DNA from: Actinoplanes utahensis | GTDB taxonomy: Bacteria > Actinomycetota > Actinomycetes > Mycobacteriales > Micromonosporaceae | Direction: 5' to 3' | NCBI RefSeq assembly: GCF_016862455.1 | Contig: NZ_BOMZ01000115.1 | Location: 1-64,000, forward strand | Length of the DNA stretch: 64,000 bases | Position numbers and translations under genes: made by a program | In this document: one piece after another, positions 8,343 through 16,835 of the stretch | Position numbering within the stretch: position 1 is the first letter of the stretch | Layout of the letters: every line of letters starts with the position of its first letter | The notes under the pieces: generated by a model | What the model was told of the DNA's origin: nothing | The model's database searches: none | The model's input: only the letters and a program-made list of their open reading frames with translations

Positions 8343-9205
8343 GTGGCGGTCGTGACGGGCAGGGCGGAAGCGATCGATGTATTGGCGGGGTTCCGTGAGC
8401 AGCTGTACCGATGCATGACCAAGCGGGCCGACGCGTTGTTCGAGCTGACGGACGCCCTGTTGTGCACCGACGGGCCGGTCAAGACACTGGTCGGGTTGTC
8501 ACTGGCTCCGGAGCACCGGGCGTGGCCACGGCGCCATGTACGACGCGCTCAACGCGGGGCGCATCGACGTCGAGTCGCTGCGCCGGCAGTTGGCCGGGTT
8601 GCCGTTGCCCGCGGGCGGCGGACGGCCGCCTGGTGCTCGCGGTGGACGTCTCGCCATGGCTGCGCCCGGACGGCGACTGCAGCCCGCAGCGCTCGTTCTG
8701 CCACACCTACGGCCGCGGCAAGGACGAACACCGGATGATCCCGGGCTGGCCGTACTCGATCATCGCCGCACTGGAGAACGGCCGGACCTCCTGGACCGCT
8801 CTGCTGGACGCGATCCGGCTGCCGCCCGGCGCGGACGTCACGGCGATCACGTGTGCGCAGGTGCAGCAGCTCGTCGACCGACTTGTTGATGCTGGCCAGT
8901 GGCGGCCGGGAGACCGCGACATCCTGATCGTGCTCGACGCCGGCTACGCGGCCCCGCGTATCGCCTGGCTGTTACGGGACCTGCCGGTGGAGATCCTCGG
9001 TCGGATGCGCTCCGATCGGGTGCTGCGCCGTCCGACCCCGCCGCGCGTCTATCGGCCACTGGGTGGTCGCCCGACCAGACACGGCGGGGAGTTCGTCTTT
9101 GGTGACCCTGCTACCTGGGACGTCGAGCACGCGCTCACGGTCACCGACACCCGTCTCTATGGCCAGGTGAAGGCGCAGGTCTGGGACCGGCTGCACCCGA
9201 CCGAC
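8343..9205 (+). pseudogene. DDE transposase, twice frameshifted and truncated
   Basis: Three frames carry successive pieces of one protein: GFREQLYRCMTKRADALFEL and LLCTDGPVKTLVGLSLAPEH (8343-8522), then GAMYDALNAGRIDVESLRRQ (about 8520-8610), then LVLAVDVSPWLRPDG, SFCHTYGRGKDEHRMIPGWP, DILIVLDAGYAAPRIAWLL and WDRLHPTD (about 8610-9205). The D-rich segments look like a DDE catalytic core of the IS701-like putative transposases common in Streptomyces and Actinoplanes. The C-terminus is lost. A second N-terminal copy follows at 9285. Confidence 0.7.
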
Positions 9206-9284
9206 TGTGCCCCAGCGTCCTCCGGCGCCTGGCTAGGTGACGCTTCGGCATGCTGAGGCCGCGGAGCCGTGTCCGCGCCCATCG

Positions 9285-9470
9285 ATGATCGTTGTGGCAA
9301 TCGTGGCTGACCGAGCAGAAGCGATCGATGCGTTGGCGGAGTTCCGTGAGCGTCTCTACCGATGCATGACCCGACGGGCGGACGCCTTGTTCGAGCTGAC
9401 TGAGGCGCTGCTGTGCACCGACGGGCCGGTCAAGACGCTGGTCGGATTGTCGCTGGCAAGAAGGGCACCA
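9285..9470 (+). pseudogene. second N-terminal fragment of the same transposase
   Basis: The frame repeats RAEAIDALAEFRERLYRCMT and LLCTDGPVKTLVGLSLA, nearly identical to 8352-8506, then diverges at about 9457. Together the two copies form a direct repeat of about 165 bp lying 945 bp apart. It marks the junction between the remnant-rich zone and the intact GH15 gene. Confidence 0.7.
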
Positions 9471-9579
9471 AGCCCCGCCGAACTGGTTGAACGACAAGCT
9501 TAGCCGGCGTGGCAGACGGGTAAGCCGCCCAGCGCCGGCGGCATCGGTCTCGTCGGCGTACACGACGGGGGGAACGACG

Positions 9580-11388
9580 GTGCCGGGACGTATCGAGGAT
9601 TACGCGATCATCGGCGATCTGCAGACGGCGGCGCTGGTCGGCCGAGACGGATCGATCGACTGGCTGTGTCTGCCACGGTTCGACTCGCCCGCCTGCTTCG
9701 CCGCCCTGCTGCATGACGAGTCGGCCGGGCGCTGGCGGATCGCGCCGGCCACCGGCGGACCGGCGACCCGCCGCCGTTACCGTGACGACACCCTCGTTCT
9801 GGAGACCGAATGGGAGACGCCGGACGGCGTGGTCCGGGTCATCGATCTCATGCCGCCGCGGGGACGTGCCGCCGACGTCGTCCGGATCGTCGAGGGCCTG
9901 TCCGGCACGGTGCCGATGCGCATGGACCTGACGCTGCGCTTCGACTACGGCAAGATCGTGCCGTGGGTGCGGCGGCACGGCCCCGACCTGGGCGCGATCG
10001 CCGGCCCGGACGCGGTGTGGCTGCGCACCGACGTGCCGGTGCAGGGCGAGAACCGGTCGACGGTCGCCGAGTTCACGGTCTCGGCCGGGCAGCGGATCCC
10101 GTTCGTGCTGACCTATCAGCTGTCCCATCTGCCGCGCCCGCAGCCGGTCGACGCGGAACGGGCGCTCGCCGACACGGAACGCTTCTGGCAGGAGTGGATC
10201 GGCCGGTGCGACTACGACGGGCGGTGGCAGCAGCCCGTACGCCGGGCCCTGCTGACGCTCAAAGCTCTCACCTACGCTCCCACCGGCGGGATCCTCGCCG
10301 CCGCGACCACCTCCCTGCCGGAGCAGTGGGGTGGCCCGCGCAACTGGGACTACCGGTACTGCTGGCTGCGTGACGCCACCTTCACCCTGCAGGCGCTGCT
10401 GGGCACCGGCTATGTCGCCGAGGCGAAGGCGTGGCGGGAGTGGCTGCTGCGGGCCGTCGCCGGCGATCCCGCCGACCTGCAGATCATGTACGGGCTCGAC
10501 GGAACCCGTCGCCTGCCGGAGTACGAGCTGGACTGGCTGTCCGGCTACGAGGGGGCCCGCCCGGTCCGGGTCGGCAACGCCGCCGCCGACCAGTTGCAGC
10601 TGGACGTGTGGGGTGAGGTGCTGGAGAGCCTGCACCTGGCCCGTGAGTCGGGTATCGCCGCCACCGACACCGCCTGGGACCTGCAACGCGCCCTGCTCGA
10701 CCATCTGGAGGGCAGCTGGAGCCGGCCCGACAACAGCCTCTGGGAGGTGCGGGGCCCGCGCCGGCACTTCGTGCATTCCAAGGTCCTGGCGTGGACCGGC
10801 TTCGACTGTGCGGTCCGTGCCGTGGAACAGCACGGCATGGACGGTCCGGCCGACCGGTGGCGTGGTGTCCGCGACGCCATCCACGCCGAGGTGTGCGCCA
10901 AGGGCTTCGACACCGGCCGCAACACCTTCACCCAGGCGTACGGGTCGGCTCAGCTGGACGCGGCTCTGCTGCTCATTCCCCGGGTCGGGTTCCTGCCGGC
11001 CGCCGATCCGCGGGTGGTCGGCACCGTGGAGGCCGTGCAGCGGGAACTGTGCGAGGACGGGTTCGTGCTGCGTTACCGGCCCGAGGAGGAGGGTGTCGAC
11101 GGGCTGCCCGGCACCGAGGGCGCCTTCCTGGCGTGCAGTTTCTGGCTCGTCGACGCGCTGGCCGGCATCGGGCGCCAGAGTGAGGCCGAGAGGCTGTTCC
11201 AGCGGCTGCTGGATCTGCGTAACGACGTCGGCCTGCTCGCCGAGGAGTACGACCCGTCGACCGGCCGGCATCTCGGCAACACTCCGCAGGCGTTCAGCAT
11301 GGTCGGCCTCGTCAACTCCGCCCGCCGGCTCAGCGGCACGAGTACCCGTACCAGCGCCGACGCCGGACGGCAGCACACCCGGCGCTGA
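9580..11388 (+). CDS. GH15-family glucanase (glucoamylase/trehalase type)
   Basis: The product is a cytosolic glycoside hydrolase of 602 residues, predicted to remove glucose from alpha-glucans or trehalose. The N-terminal beta-sandwich begins IEDYAIIGDLQTAALVGRDG with the SIDWLCLPRFDSPA signature. The (alpha/alpha)6 barrel carries WNYRYCWLRDA-type (here NWDYRYCWLRDA) and WLSGYEGARPVRVGN, with Glu324 as likely acid and LLAEEYD (Glu555/556) containing the base. The GTG at 9580 is preferred over a frame start at 9487 because GGGGGGA lies just upstream and homology starts there. It is followed by a separate envelope-protein operon. Confidence 0.9.
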   Translation: MPGRIEDYAIIGDLQTAALVGRDGSIDWLCLPRFDSPACFAALLHDESAGRWRIAPATGGPATRRRYRDDTLVLETEWETPDGVVRVIDLMPPRGRAADVVRIVEGLSGTVPMRMDLTLRFDYGKIVPWVRRHGPDLGAIAGPDAVWLRTDVPVQGENRSTVAEFTVSAGQRIPFVLTYQLSHLPRPQPVDAERALADTERFWQEWIGRCDYDGRWQQPVRRALLTLKALTYAPTGGILAAATTSLPEQWGGPRNWDYRYCWLRDATFTLQALLGTGYVAEAKAWREWLLRAVAGDPADLQIMYGLDGTRRLPEYELDWLSGYEGARPVRVGNAAADQLQLDVWGEVLESLHLARESGIAATDTAWDLQRALLDHLEGSWSRPDNSLWEVRGPRRHFVHSKVLAWTGFDCAVRAVEQHGMDGPADRWRGVRDAIHAEVCAKGFDTGRNTFTQAYGSAQLDAALLLIPRVGFLPAADPRVVGTVEAVQRELCEDGFVLRYRPEEEGVDGLPGTEGAFLACSFWLVDALAGIGRQSEAERLFQRLLDLRNDVGLLAEEYDPSTGRHLGNTPQAFSMVGLVNSARRLSGTSTRTSADAGRQHTRR

Positions 11389-11487
11389 GCGGCGCCGGAC
11401 GGCAATCTGGAGAAAAGCTGTCAAATCGGATTAGAGCCTCCTACCGAGGGGATACCGGTGATCATCCGATTCTCGGCAGGAGGCGTC

Positions 11488-12135
11488 ATGAGCAATGCGA
11501 CGGGCGGCGCGACCGCCGCCAAGGCCAGACAGGTGGCAGGCCAGGGGAAGGAAGCCGCTCAGCAGGCCGCGGCGGATGTGGCGGGCACCGCCGCGGAGCA
11601 GGCGCAGCGGGTCGGCGCCGAAGCACGCGACCAGGTCCGCACGATCACGGCGGAGGTACGCGACAAGGTCGGCGAGCAGGCCCGTGCCCAGAGCGACAAG
11701 CTGATCAGCACCATCCGGGAGACCGCCGACCATCTCGACGAGATGCGGGGCGACCGGCAGGACTCCCCGGCCGCCACCGTGGTCGCCCGGGTCGCCGACG
11801 GCGGCCGTCAGTTCGCCGACTACCTGGACCGGCACGGCCCCGAGGGCGTGTTGCAGGAGGTGCAGGACTTCGCCCGGCGCCGTCCCGGAGCGTTCCTGGC
11901 GACCGCCCTGGCGGCCGGCTTCGTGGTCGGCCGGCTGGGCAAGAGCGTCGCCAATGCCGAGGCGCACGCCGGGTCGCCGGTTCCCGAGGCCGCCGCGCCG
12001 CGCCCGGTGCACACCCCCGCAGCCGTGCGGGCGACCTTCCCGGCCCCGGAAGCCGGCCACGCTGCCAACGGCGCCGGTACGGCGTCGGTGCTCGACGAGT
12101 TCACCCGCCTGCAGCATCGGGAGCCGCGGCCGTGA
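11488..12135 (+). CDS. Ala-rich helical membrane-anchored protein
   Basis: A 215-residue protein with long amphipathic, Ala/Gln/Glu-rich helices (residues 10-75, heptad-like KARQVAGQGKEAAQQAAADV) and one hydrophobic helix near 125-150 (GAFLATALAAGFVVGRLG). The ATG at 11488 follows a GGCAGGAGG ribosome-binding site. Its architecture resembles stress-related proteins encoded with DUF1469/DUF3618 partners in actinobacteria. Its stop overlaps the next gene's GTG by four bases, so the three genes are translationally coupled. Confidence 0.75.
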   Translation: MSNATGGATAAKARQVAGQGKEAAQQAAADVAGTAAEQAQRVGAEARDQVRTITAEVRDKVGEQARAQSDKLISTIRETADHLDEMRGDRQDSPAATVVARVADGGRQFADYLDRHGPEGVLQEVQDFARRRPGAFLATALAAGFVVGRLGKSVANAEAHAGSPVPEAAAPRPVHTPAAVRATFPAPEAGHAANGAGTASVLDEFTRLQHREPRP

Positions 12136-12548
12136 CCGTACATTCACCGCACGACCAGAGCGACCGGGTCGCGCAGACGTCGCTCGGCGAGCTGATCGGC
12201 AACATCAGCGACGACCTGTCGCAGCTGTTCCGCCAGGAGGTGGAGCTCGCGAAGGCCGAGCTGAAGCAGGAGGCGGCCAAGGCCGGACGGGCCGCCGGCA
12301 TGCTCGGCGCCGCCGGGTTCGCCGCCTATCTGGCCGTCGTTCTGCTCAGCTTCGCCGCCGTGTTCGGCCTCGCCAACATCATGGACGCCGGCTGGGCAGC
12401 CTTGATCGTGGCCGCCGCCTGGGCGATCGCCGGCGCGGCCCTGTTCGTCACGGGCCGCAAGCGCCTGAAGACCGTGGATCCGGTCCCGCACCGCACCGTC
12501 GACACGCTCAAGGAGGATGCGCGATGGCTGAAGAACCCGAACGGCTGA
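12132..12548 (+). CDS. phage holin-X/DUF1469-family membrane protein
   Basis: A 138-residue protein: N-terminal amphipathic helix with TSLGELIGNISDDLSQLFRQ and EVELAKAELKQEA, then two transmembrane helices (about 57-80 and 84-107) and a basic tail. This is the holin superfamily III (YqjE-like) layout; in actinobacteria such proteins are chromosomal envelope proteins rather than lysis holins. It starts with a GTG overlapping the previous stop and ends inside the start of the DUF3618 gene. Confidence 0.85.
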   Translation: MTVHSPHDQSDRVAQTSLGELIGNISDDLSQLFRQEVELAKAELKQEAAKAGRAAGMLGAAGFAAYLAVVLLSFAAVFGLANIMDAGWAALIVAAAWAIAGAALFVTGRKRLKTVDPVPHRTVDTLKEDARWLKNPNG

Positions 12549-13138
12549 AGCGGGACATCGAGAACACCCGGGCGTCGCTGACTCGCGACGTCGACATGCT
12601 GGCCGAGAAGGCCAGCCCCGGCAAAGTGGCCCAGCGACGCTGGAACACGGTGCGGGAGAGGGTGATGGGCAGCGCTGAACAGGTTCGCGAGTCGGCGGTG
12701 GGCGGTGTGCAGGAGAAGGCGTCGCACCTCAGCGGCCAGGCGGCGCATCTCGGCGATGTGGCCGGCGGGAAGGCCCGCGATGCGGCCGGCGCGATCCGGG
12801 ACGTCCCGCGGGCCGCCGCCGACCGTACGCAGGGCAACCCGCTCGCCGCCGGCGTCATCGCCTTCGGGGTCGGGCTGCTCGCCGCCGGCCTCATCCCGGT
12901 GACCGACGCGGAACGCCGCGCCGGTCAGCAGCTCAAGGAAGGCGGCGGTGACCTGACCGGGGCGGTCAAGGACTTCGCCGCCGGTCTGAAGGACGACCTC
13001 TCCGGCACCGTCCAGCACGCCGTCGAGGAGGTCAAGGGCACCGCCCGAGAGGCCGCGCAGGCGACGACGGAGCAGGCCCGGTCGTCGGCGCAGGAAGCCG
13101 GGGACACGGCGCGGAAGGCCGCGACGAACGCCTCGTGA
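12524..13138 (+). CDS. DUF3618-family membrane protein
   Basis: A 204-residue protein beginning EPERLKRDIENTRASLTRDV, the DUF3618 signature of a helical N-terminus. It has one hydrophobic helix (LAAGVIAFGVGLLAAGLIP, about 105-125) and an Ala/Gln-rich amphipathic C-terminus. The ATG at 12524 has a near-perfect AAGGAGG ribosome-binding site and lies inside the end of the preceding gene. The function of the family is unknown; operons with DUF1469 genes suggest a membrane or osmotic-stress role. Confidence 0.88.
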   Translation: MAEEPERLKRDIENTRASLTRDVDMLAEKASPGKVAQRRWNTVRERVMGSAEQVRESAVGGVQEKASHLSGQAAHLGDVAGGKARDAAGAIRDVPRAAADRTQGNPLAAGVIAFGVGLLAAGLIPVTDAERRAGQQLKEGGGDLTGAVKDFAAGLKDDLSGTVQHAVEEVKGTAREAAQATTEQARSSAQEAGDTARKAATNAS

Positions 13139-13143
13139 CCAGG

Positions 13144-13175
13144 GCCGGCCGGCGCCGCTGAGGACGCCGGCCGGC
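13144..13175. terminator. bidirectional terminator-like stem-loop
   Basis: An 11-bp perfect inverted repeat (GCCGGCCGGCG / CGCCGGCCGGC) with a ten-base loop lies between the converging DUF3618 and PHP genes. There is no T-tract, as is common in high-GC actinomycetes. Confidence 0.7.
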
Positions 13176-13234
13176 TCGCGGGTCAGACCCCCGCGACCGT
13201 GTCGGCGGAGACCGGCTCCAGGGTGGTGCGCCGG

Positions 13235-14077
13235 TCACCCAGGGAGGGTCCACCGGTCGTACGGATGACGGCCCGGCCGGAAACCGTGTGCCTCGACCAT
13301 GTCGACGGCTGCGGACAGGCCGGTGCCGACGGCGTCCGGGACGTGAGCGTCGCTCCCGAAGGTGACCACCTTGCCGCCCTCGTCACGCCACCAGCGGACG
13401 ATCTCCGAAGCCATCGGGATGCGGGTGTTGACCTCCAGCGTCCGGTCGGTGACGGCGAGGGCGCGCAGCGCGTGCCGGAACTCGTCCTCGAAGGCATGCA
13501 GGTCGAACGGCCCGGCCTCGGCAGGCCAGCCGCGGATCGCGTAGTCCAGGTGGGCGAGGACCGCGAAAGCATCCGTATGGGCGATCAGCTTGGCGATCTC
13601 GGCGAGGTAGAGCCGCATCACCTCGACGGCGGGACGCTGCCGGTAGAGCGCGTTCGCCTCGACGAGGTGGCCGTCGACGGGCAGCGCATGCAGCGAGCCG
13701 AGCACTCGTTCGTAGTGGCCTGTGCCGAGCAGTTTCGCGACCGGCACGGCGTTCCAATGGGGTTCGCCCAGCTCGACGCCGCTGATGACGCGCAGCGACG
13801 GGAACATCTCGCGGCACCGCTGAACCGAGGCGAGGTAACGCTCCTGGTCCAACTCGGGCGGGACCAACACGCCGTCGGGGCCGGTCAGCTGGCGGCGCAG
13901 CGGCGAGTGCTCCAGAACCGCCTCGTCGACCGTCCACCGGGAGTAGTCGACGTGTTCGGTGAACGCGACGGCCGGGAGACCGAGCTGCACCGCACGGGCG
14001 CACGTCCGTTCCATGGATCCTTCAGGAGCGTCCCAGGAGAATTCGGTGTGTACGTGACCGTCCGCGGGTTGAATCAC
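13235..14077 (-). CDS. PHP-domain phosphoesterase, histidinol-phosphatase-like
   Basis: A 280-residue single-domain PHP protein. The metal-binding motifs occur in order: DGHVHTEFSWD (residues 7-17), FTEHVDYSR, VISGVELGEP, LAHLDYAIRG and TFGSDAHVPD. The family hydrolyses phosphate esters using a trinuclear metal site; histidinol phosphate is one possible substrate, but the gene is outside any histidine operon. The start at 14077 is the first codon of the homologous region. Length is normal for the HisK-type group. Confidence 0.85.
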   Translation of the reverse strand: MIQPADGHVHTEFSWDAPEGSMERTCARAVQLGLPAVAFTEHVDYSRWTVDEAVLEHSPLRRQLTGPDGVLVPPELDQERYLASVQRCREMFPSLRVISGVELGEPHWNAVPVAKLLGTGHYERVLGSLHALPVDGHLVEANALYRQRPAVEVMRLYLAEIAKLIAHTDAFAVLAHLDYAIRGWPAEAGPFDLHAFEDEFRHALRALAVTDRTLEVNTRIPMASEIVRWWRDEGGKVVTFGSDAHVPDAVGTGLSAAVDMVEAHGFRPGRHPYDRWTLPG

Positions 14078-14094
14078 CTAGTCCACGGTAACGA

Positions 14095-14708
14095 TCATCG
14101 TTGAGGCACTGCGGGGTGGGTGGGTAGTGCCGGCACCCCTGTCCGCCGAACCCCGGAGATCAAGGGCGCGACCACATCGGTGCGATTGGTCCAGATCCAG
14201 CCGGACCAGTGCTCCGGCACGGCGCGGAGATCGTCGGGCTCGTCGAAGCCCTCCGACCACGGGCCGTCCCCGGCAACAAGGATCACGCGGGTGCCGGCTT
14301 CGCGCATCCGGTCAACGAACAGGTTCGGCCATCCCCAGAGCCAACGGCCGTACCGTTGCGGCAGGTGCAGCTCGGTGTTCTGGCAGGCGTCGGGCACCCG
14401 TCCGGTCCAGCCGCCGGCCAGATAGTCGACCAGGCAGTTCTCCATGATTTTCCGTGAGGTGACCCGAATCTGCGGCAGTCGTGCTGCGAGCGCGTCGACA
14501 GGGGCGTCGCCGCCGTACACGCTGATGGTCCTCAACCGCTCGGCGGGCAGGGTGGTCAAGTATTCGGCCAGACGTTCGCCCTCGGCGGGCTCGCCGTTCT
14601 TGATGTCGATGAGGAGCTCCCGGTCCGGGAACGCGGCCACCACCTCCGGCACTGTGGGCATCGACCCGACGGCTTTGCCCCGCAACGGGTAGGCGTCACA
14701 CCCAGTCG
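14095..14708 (-). pseudogene. glycerophosphodiester phosphodiesterase, N-terminally truncated
   Basis: The frame carries the C-terminal two thirds of a GDPD barrel: YPLRGKAVGSMPTVPEVVAA, ELLIDIKNGEPAE, RTISVYGGD and a W-rich C-terminus (RYGRWLWGWPNLFVDRM). The catalytic N-terminus (HRG...EN/DxD metal and His motifs) is missing; upstream of about 14708 the frame becomes low-complexity and no credible start with a ribosome-binding site exists. The first available codon in frame is a TTG inside the conserved region. It is therefore treated as a remnant. Confidence 0.6.
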
Positions 14709-14835
14709 ACGGAGCCGCCGACGCTTCCGCCCGCCTCCCTCCGGCAACGGGGCATCCTCCATCACGACGTCATCCTTTCTGATCGGGAGATGCGTAAAGC
14801 CGGCCGTGGTCGGCCGTGCGAACTCGCAGACTGTC

Positions 14836-16062
14836 TCAACCGCCCGATCCGCCGCCGGGGGCGGCCCCGGTGACGGCCCGCATCTCCTGCTGGGTCGCCT
14901 CCAGGAGTGACCCGCGGTCGGCGTTGCCGAGGATGACGCCGGACCAGCCGCTGTCCGGGTAGATGGTCCAGCAGGCGCCGACCCCGGGGTTGGCGCCGGC
15001 CCTGCCGAACACCCATTGACCGTTGACGATGCGCACCGGGATTCCGTACGACCCGAAGGACGCCGCTCCGTGCGGCGTCTTCGCCGCGGTGAGCACCTCC
15101 GCCCAAGGCCGCTCCAGCAGCGTGCCGTCGCGCAGCGCCCGCGCGAATCGCACCAGGTCCGGCGCGGTGGCGAAACCGCCGTCGCCGGGCGCGTCGATGA
15201 AGGCGCGCCCCGGGTTCCGTCCCTCCGTGTGCTCGCGCGAGCTGCCCCGGTCCAGGTTGCGGATCGCGTCGACCTCACCGCCGGCCACGGTCATGTACGG
15301 GTGGGCGAGATGCCGGTCGGTGAGCCACTGTGGCCGGGTGAAGAATCCGGAGCCGGTCATCCCGCAGCGCCGGAAGATGTTCTCCTCCACATAATCCCAG
15401 TACGTCTTGCCGCTCACCGCCTCCACGATCAGCGCCGGGATGGCGACCTCGGCGCCGGCGTGCTGCGACGGAGTGCCGGGCGGCGCCACCGGCCTCGACC
15501 GCCGGGCCCACTGCTCGTAGTACTCATGCACCTCCTGCCGACTGCCGAAGACGCGCTCGATGTCCTCGGTCGGAGTGTTCAGCCCGGAAGTGCCGGAGAG
15601 CACATGGTGCACGGTCACCTTCTCGGCGATCTCCGGGTCGAAGCCGGTCAGATAGGTGCCGATCGGGTCTCCGAGCTTCACCCTGCCCTGCTGCGCCAGT
15701 TGCAGCACGGCGATCGCGTTGAACGGCTTGCCCGCCGAACTGAGGGTGAACGCGATGCCCTCATGATTGTGGATCCCCCGCTCCCGGTCGGCCATGCCGA
15801 AACTGCGGGACAGCACCGTACGGCCCCGGTGCGCGAGCAGCACCACCCCGGAGAAGCCGGTCTCGGAGGCCATCCGGGTCAGCCACCGGTCGTAGGCGCC
15901 GCCGGGCAGGGTGTCCGGCGGGAGCCGGTCCCGCCAGGAGGGCGACGGTGCCGCGCCGGCGGCTCCGGCGTGGCCCAGCCCGGCCGCCAGTGGCACACCG
16001 GCGGCCGCCAGCCCGCCCCATCTGACCAGATTTCGACGATCGATCCCGGGCGCTGAATCCAT
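14836..16062 (-). CDS. secreted serine hydrolase, beta-lactamase class C fold
   Basis: A 408-residue protein with a Tat-type signal (RRNLVRWGGLAAAG followed by an Ala-rich hydrophobic core). The class C nucleophile motif SxxK is present (S109-A-G-K112). The second motif, usually YxN in YSN..GY, reads SQHAGAEVAI at 199-208, so the general-base Tyr is missing. The C-terminal HGG-like box reads GRAGANPG. It may be a weak esterase or peptidase, or a binding protein. The ATG at 16062 follows AGGAAGGA by eight bases; a GTG at 16068 is too close to it. Divergent from the two-component genes. Confidence 0.8.
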   Translation of the reverse strand: MDSAPGIDRRNLVRWGGLAAAGVPLAAGLGHAGAAGAAPSPSWRDRLPPDTLPGGAYDRWLTRMASETGFSGVVLLAHRGRTVLSRSFGMADRERGIHNHEGIAFTLSSAGKPFNAIAVLQLAQQGRVKLGDPIGTYLTGFDPEIAEKVTVHHVLSGTSGLNTPTEDIERVFGSRQEVHEYYEQWARRSRPVAPPGTPSQHAGAEVAIPALIVEAVSGKTYWDYVEENIFRRCGMTGSGFFTRPQWLTDRHLAHPYMTVAGGEVDAIRNLDRGSSREHTEGRNPGRAFIDAPGDGGFATAPDLVRFARALRDGTLLERPWAEVLTAAKTPHGAASFGSYGIPVRIVNGQWVFGRAGANPGVGACWTIYPDSGWSGVILGNADRGSLLEATQQEMRAVTGAAPGGGSGG

Positions 16063-16178
16063 GATCACAGTCCTTCCTGATCGGAGATCGGATGGAGCAT
16101 GTCTACCGAGGAGCGCCTATCGTCGGCGTATCGCTGGGCCATATGCCGCCCATAGGCGCCGCTGGGGATACTGGACGG

Positions 16179-16835
16179 ATGCGGGTGCTGCTGGTCGAGG
16201 ACGAACAACCACTGGCCAGGTACATCGCGGCCGGGCTGCGCAAGCACGGCTGCGCCGTCGACGTGGCCCACGACGGGCGGCAGGCCCTGGACAAGGCCGA
16301 TGTCGCGCCGTACGACGTGGTGGTCCTCGACCGGGACCTGCCGGTGGTGCACGGCGACACCGTGTGCCGCCTGCTGGCTGAACGTGGCACCTCCCGGGTG
16401 CTGATGCTCACCGCCTCCGGGGCGGTGTCCGACCGGGTCGATGGGCTGTCCCTGGGCGCCGACGACTACCTGGGTAAGCCGTTCGCCTTCGCCGAGCTGG
16501 TCGCCCGGGTGGGCGCGCTGGCCCGGCGCAGCACCCCGGCCCGTCCTCCGGTGCTGAGGGCGGGCGGGATCACGCTCGACTCGTCGCGGCGTATCGCCGA
16601 ACGCGACGGCCGGCCGCTGGCGCTGACCCCGAAGGAGTTCGGGGTGCTGGAGCGGCTGCTCGCCGCCGACGGCGCGGTGGTCAGTGCGGAAACGCTGCTG
16701 GACAAAGTGTGGGACGAGCACACCGACCCGTTCACCAACGCCGTACGAATCACCGTCAGCACCCTGCGCCGCAAGCTCGGCGACCCGCCGCTGATCGGCA
16801 CCGTGACCGGCTCCGGGTACCGGATCACTTCGTGA
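16179..16835 (+). CDS. OmpR/PhoB-type response regulator
   Basis: A 218-residue regulator: receiver domain (residues 1-115) with acidic pocket VEDE and phosphoacceptor Asp51 in VVVLDRDLP, Thr and Lys in MLTASG and LGKPFAF. A winged-helix DNA-binding domain follows (LALTPKEFGVLERLL, TVSTLRRKLGDPP, TGSGYRI). The ATG at 16179 gives the canonical receiver start; an in-frame upstream extension to 16092 is not needed. Its stop overlaps the histidine kinase GTG, so the pair is coupled. The neighbouring serine hydrolase is a candidate target. Confidence 0.93.
   Translation: MRVLLVEDEQPLARYIAAGLRKHGCAVDVAHDGRQALDKADVAPYDVVVLDRDLPVVHGDTVCRLLAERGTSRVLMLTASGAVSDRVDGLSLGADDYLGKPFAFAELVARVGALARRSTPARPPVLRAGGITLDSSRRIAERDGRPLALTPKEFGVLERLLAADGAVVSAETLLDKVWDEHTDPFTNAVRITVSTLRRKLGDPPLIGTVTGSGYRITS

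Noticed and set aside
14095..14685. Functional 196-residue GDPD gene starting at a TTG
   Set aside because: The frame begins inside the conserved barrel and lacks the catalytic N-terminus and a ribosome-binding site.
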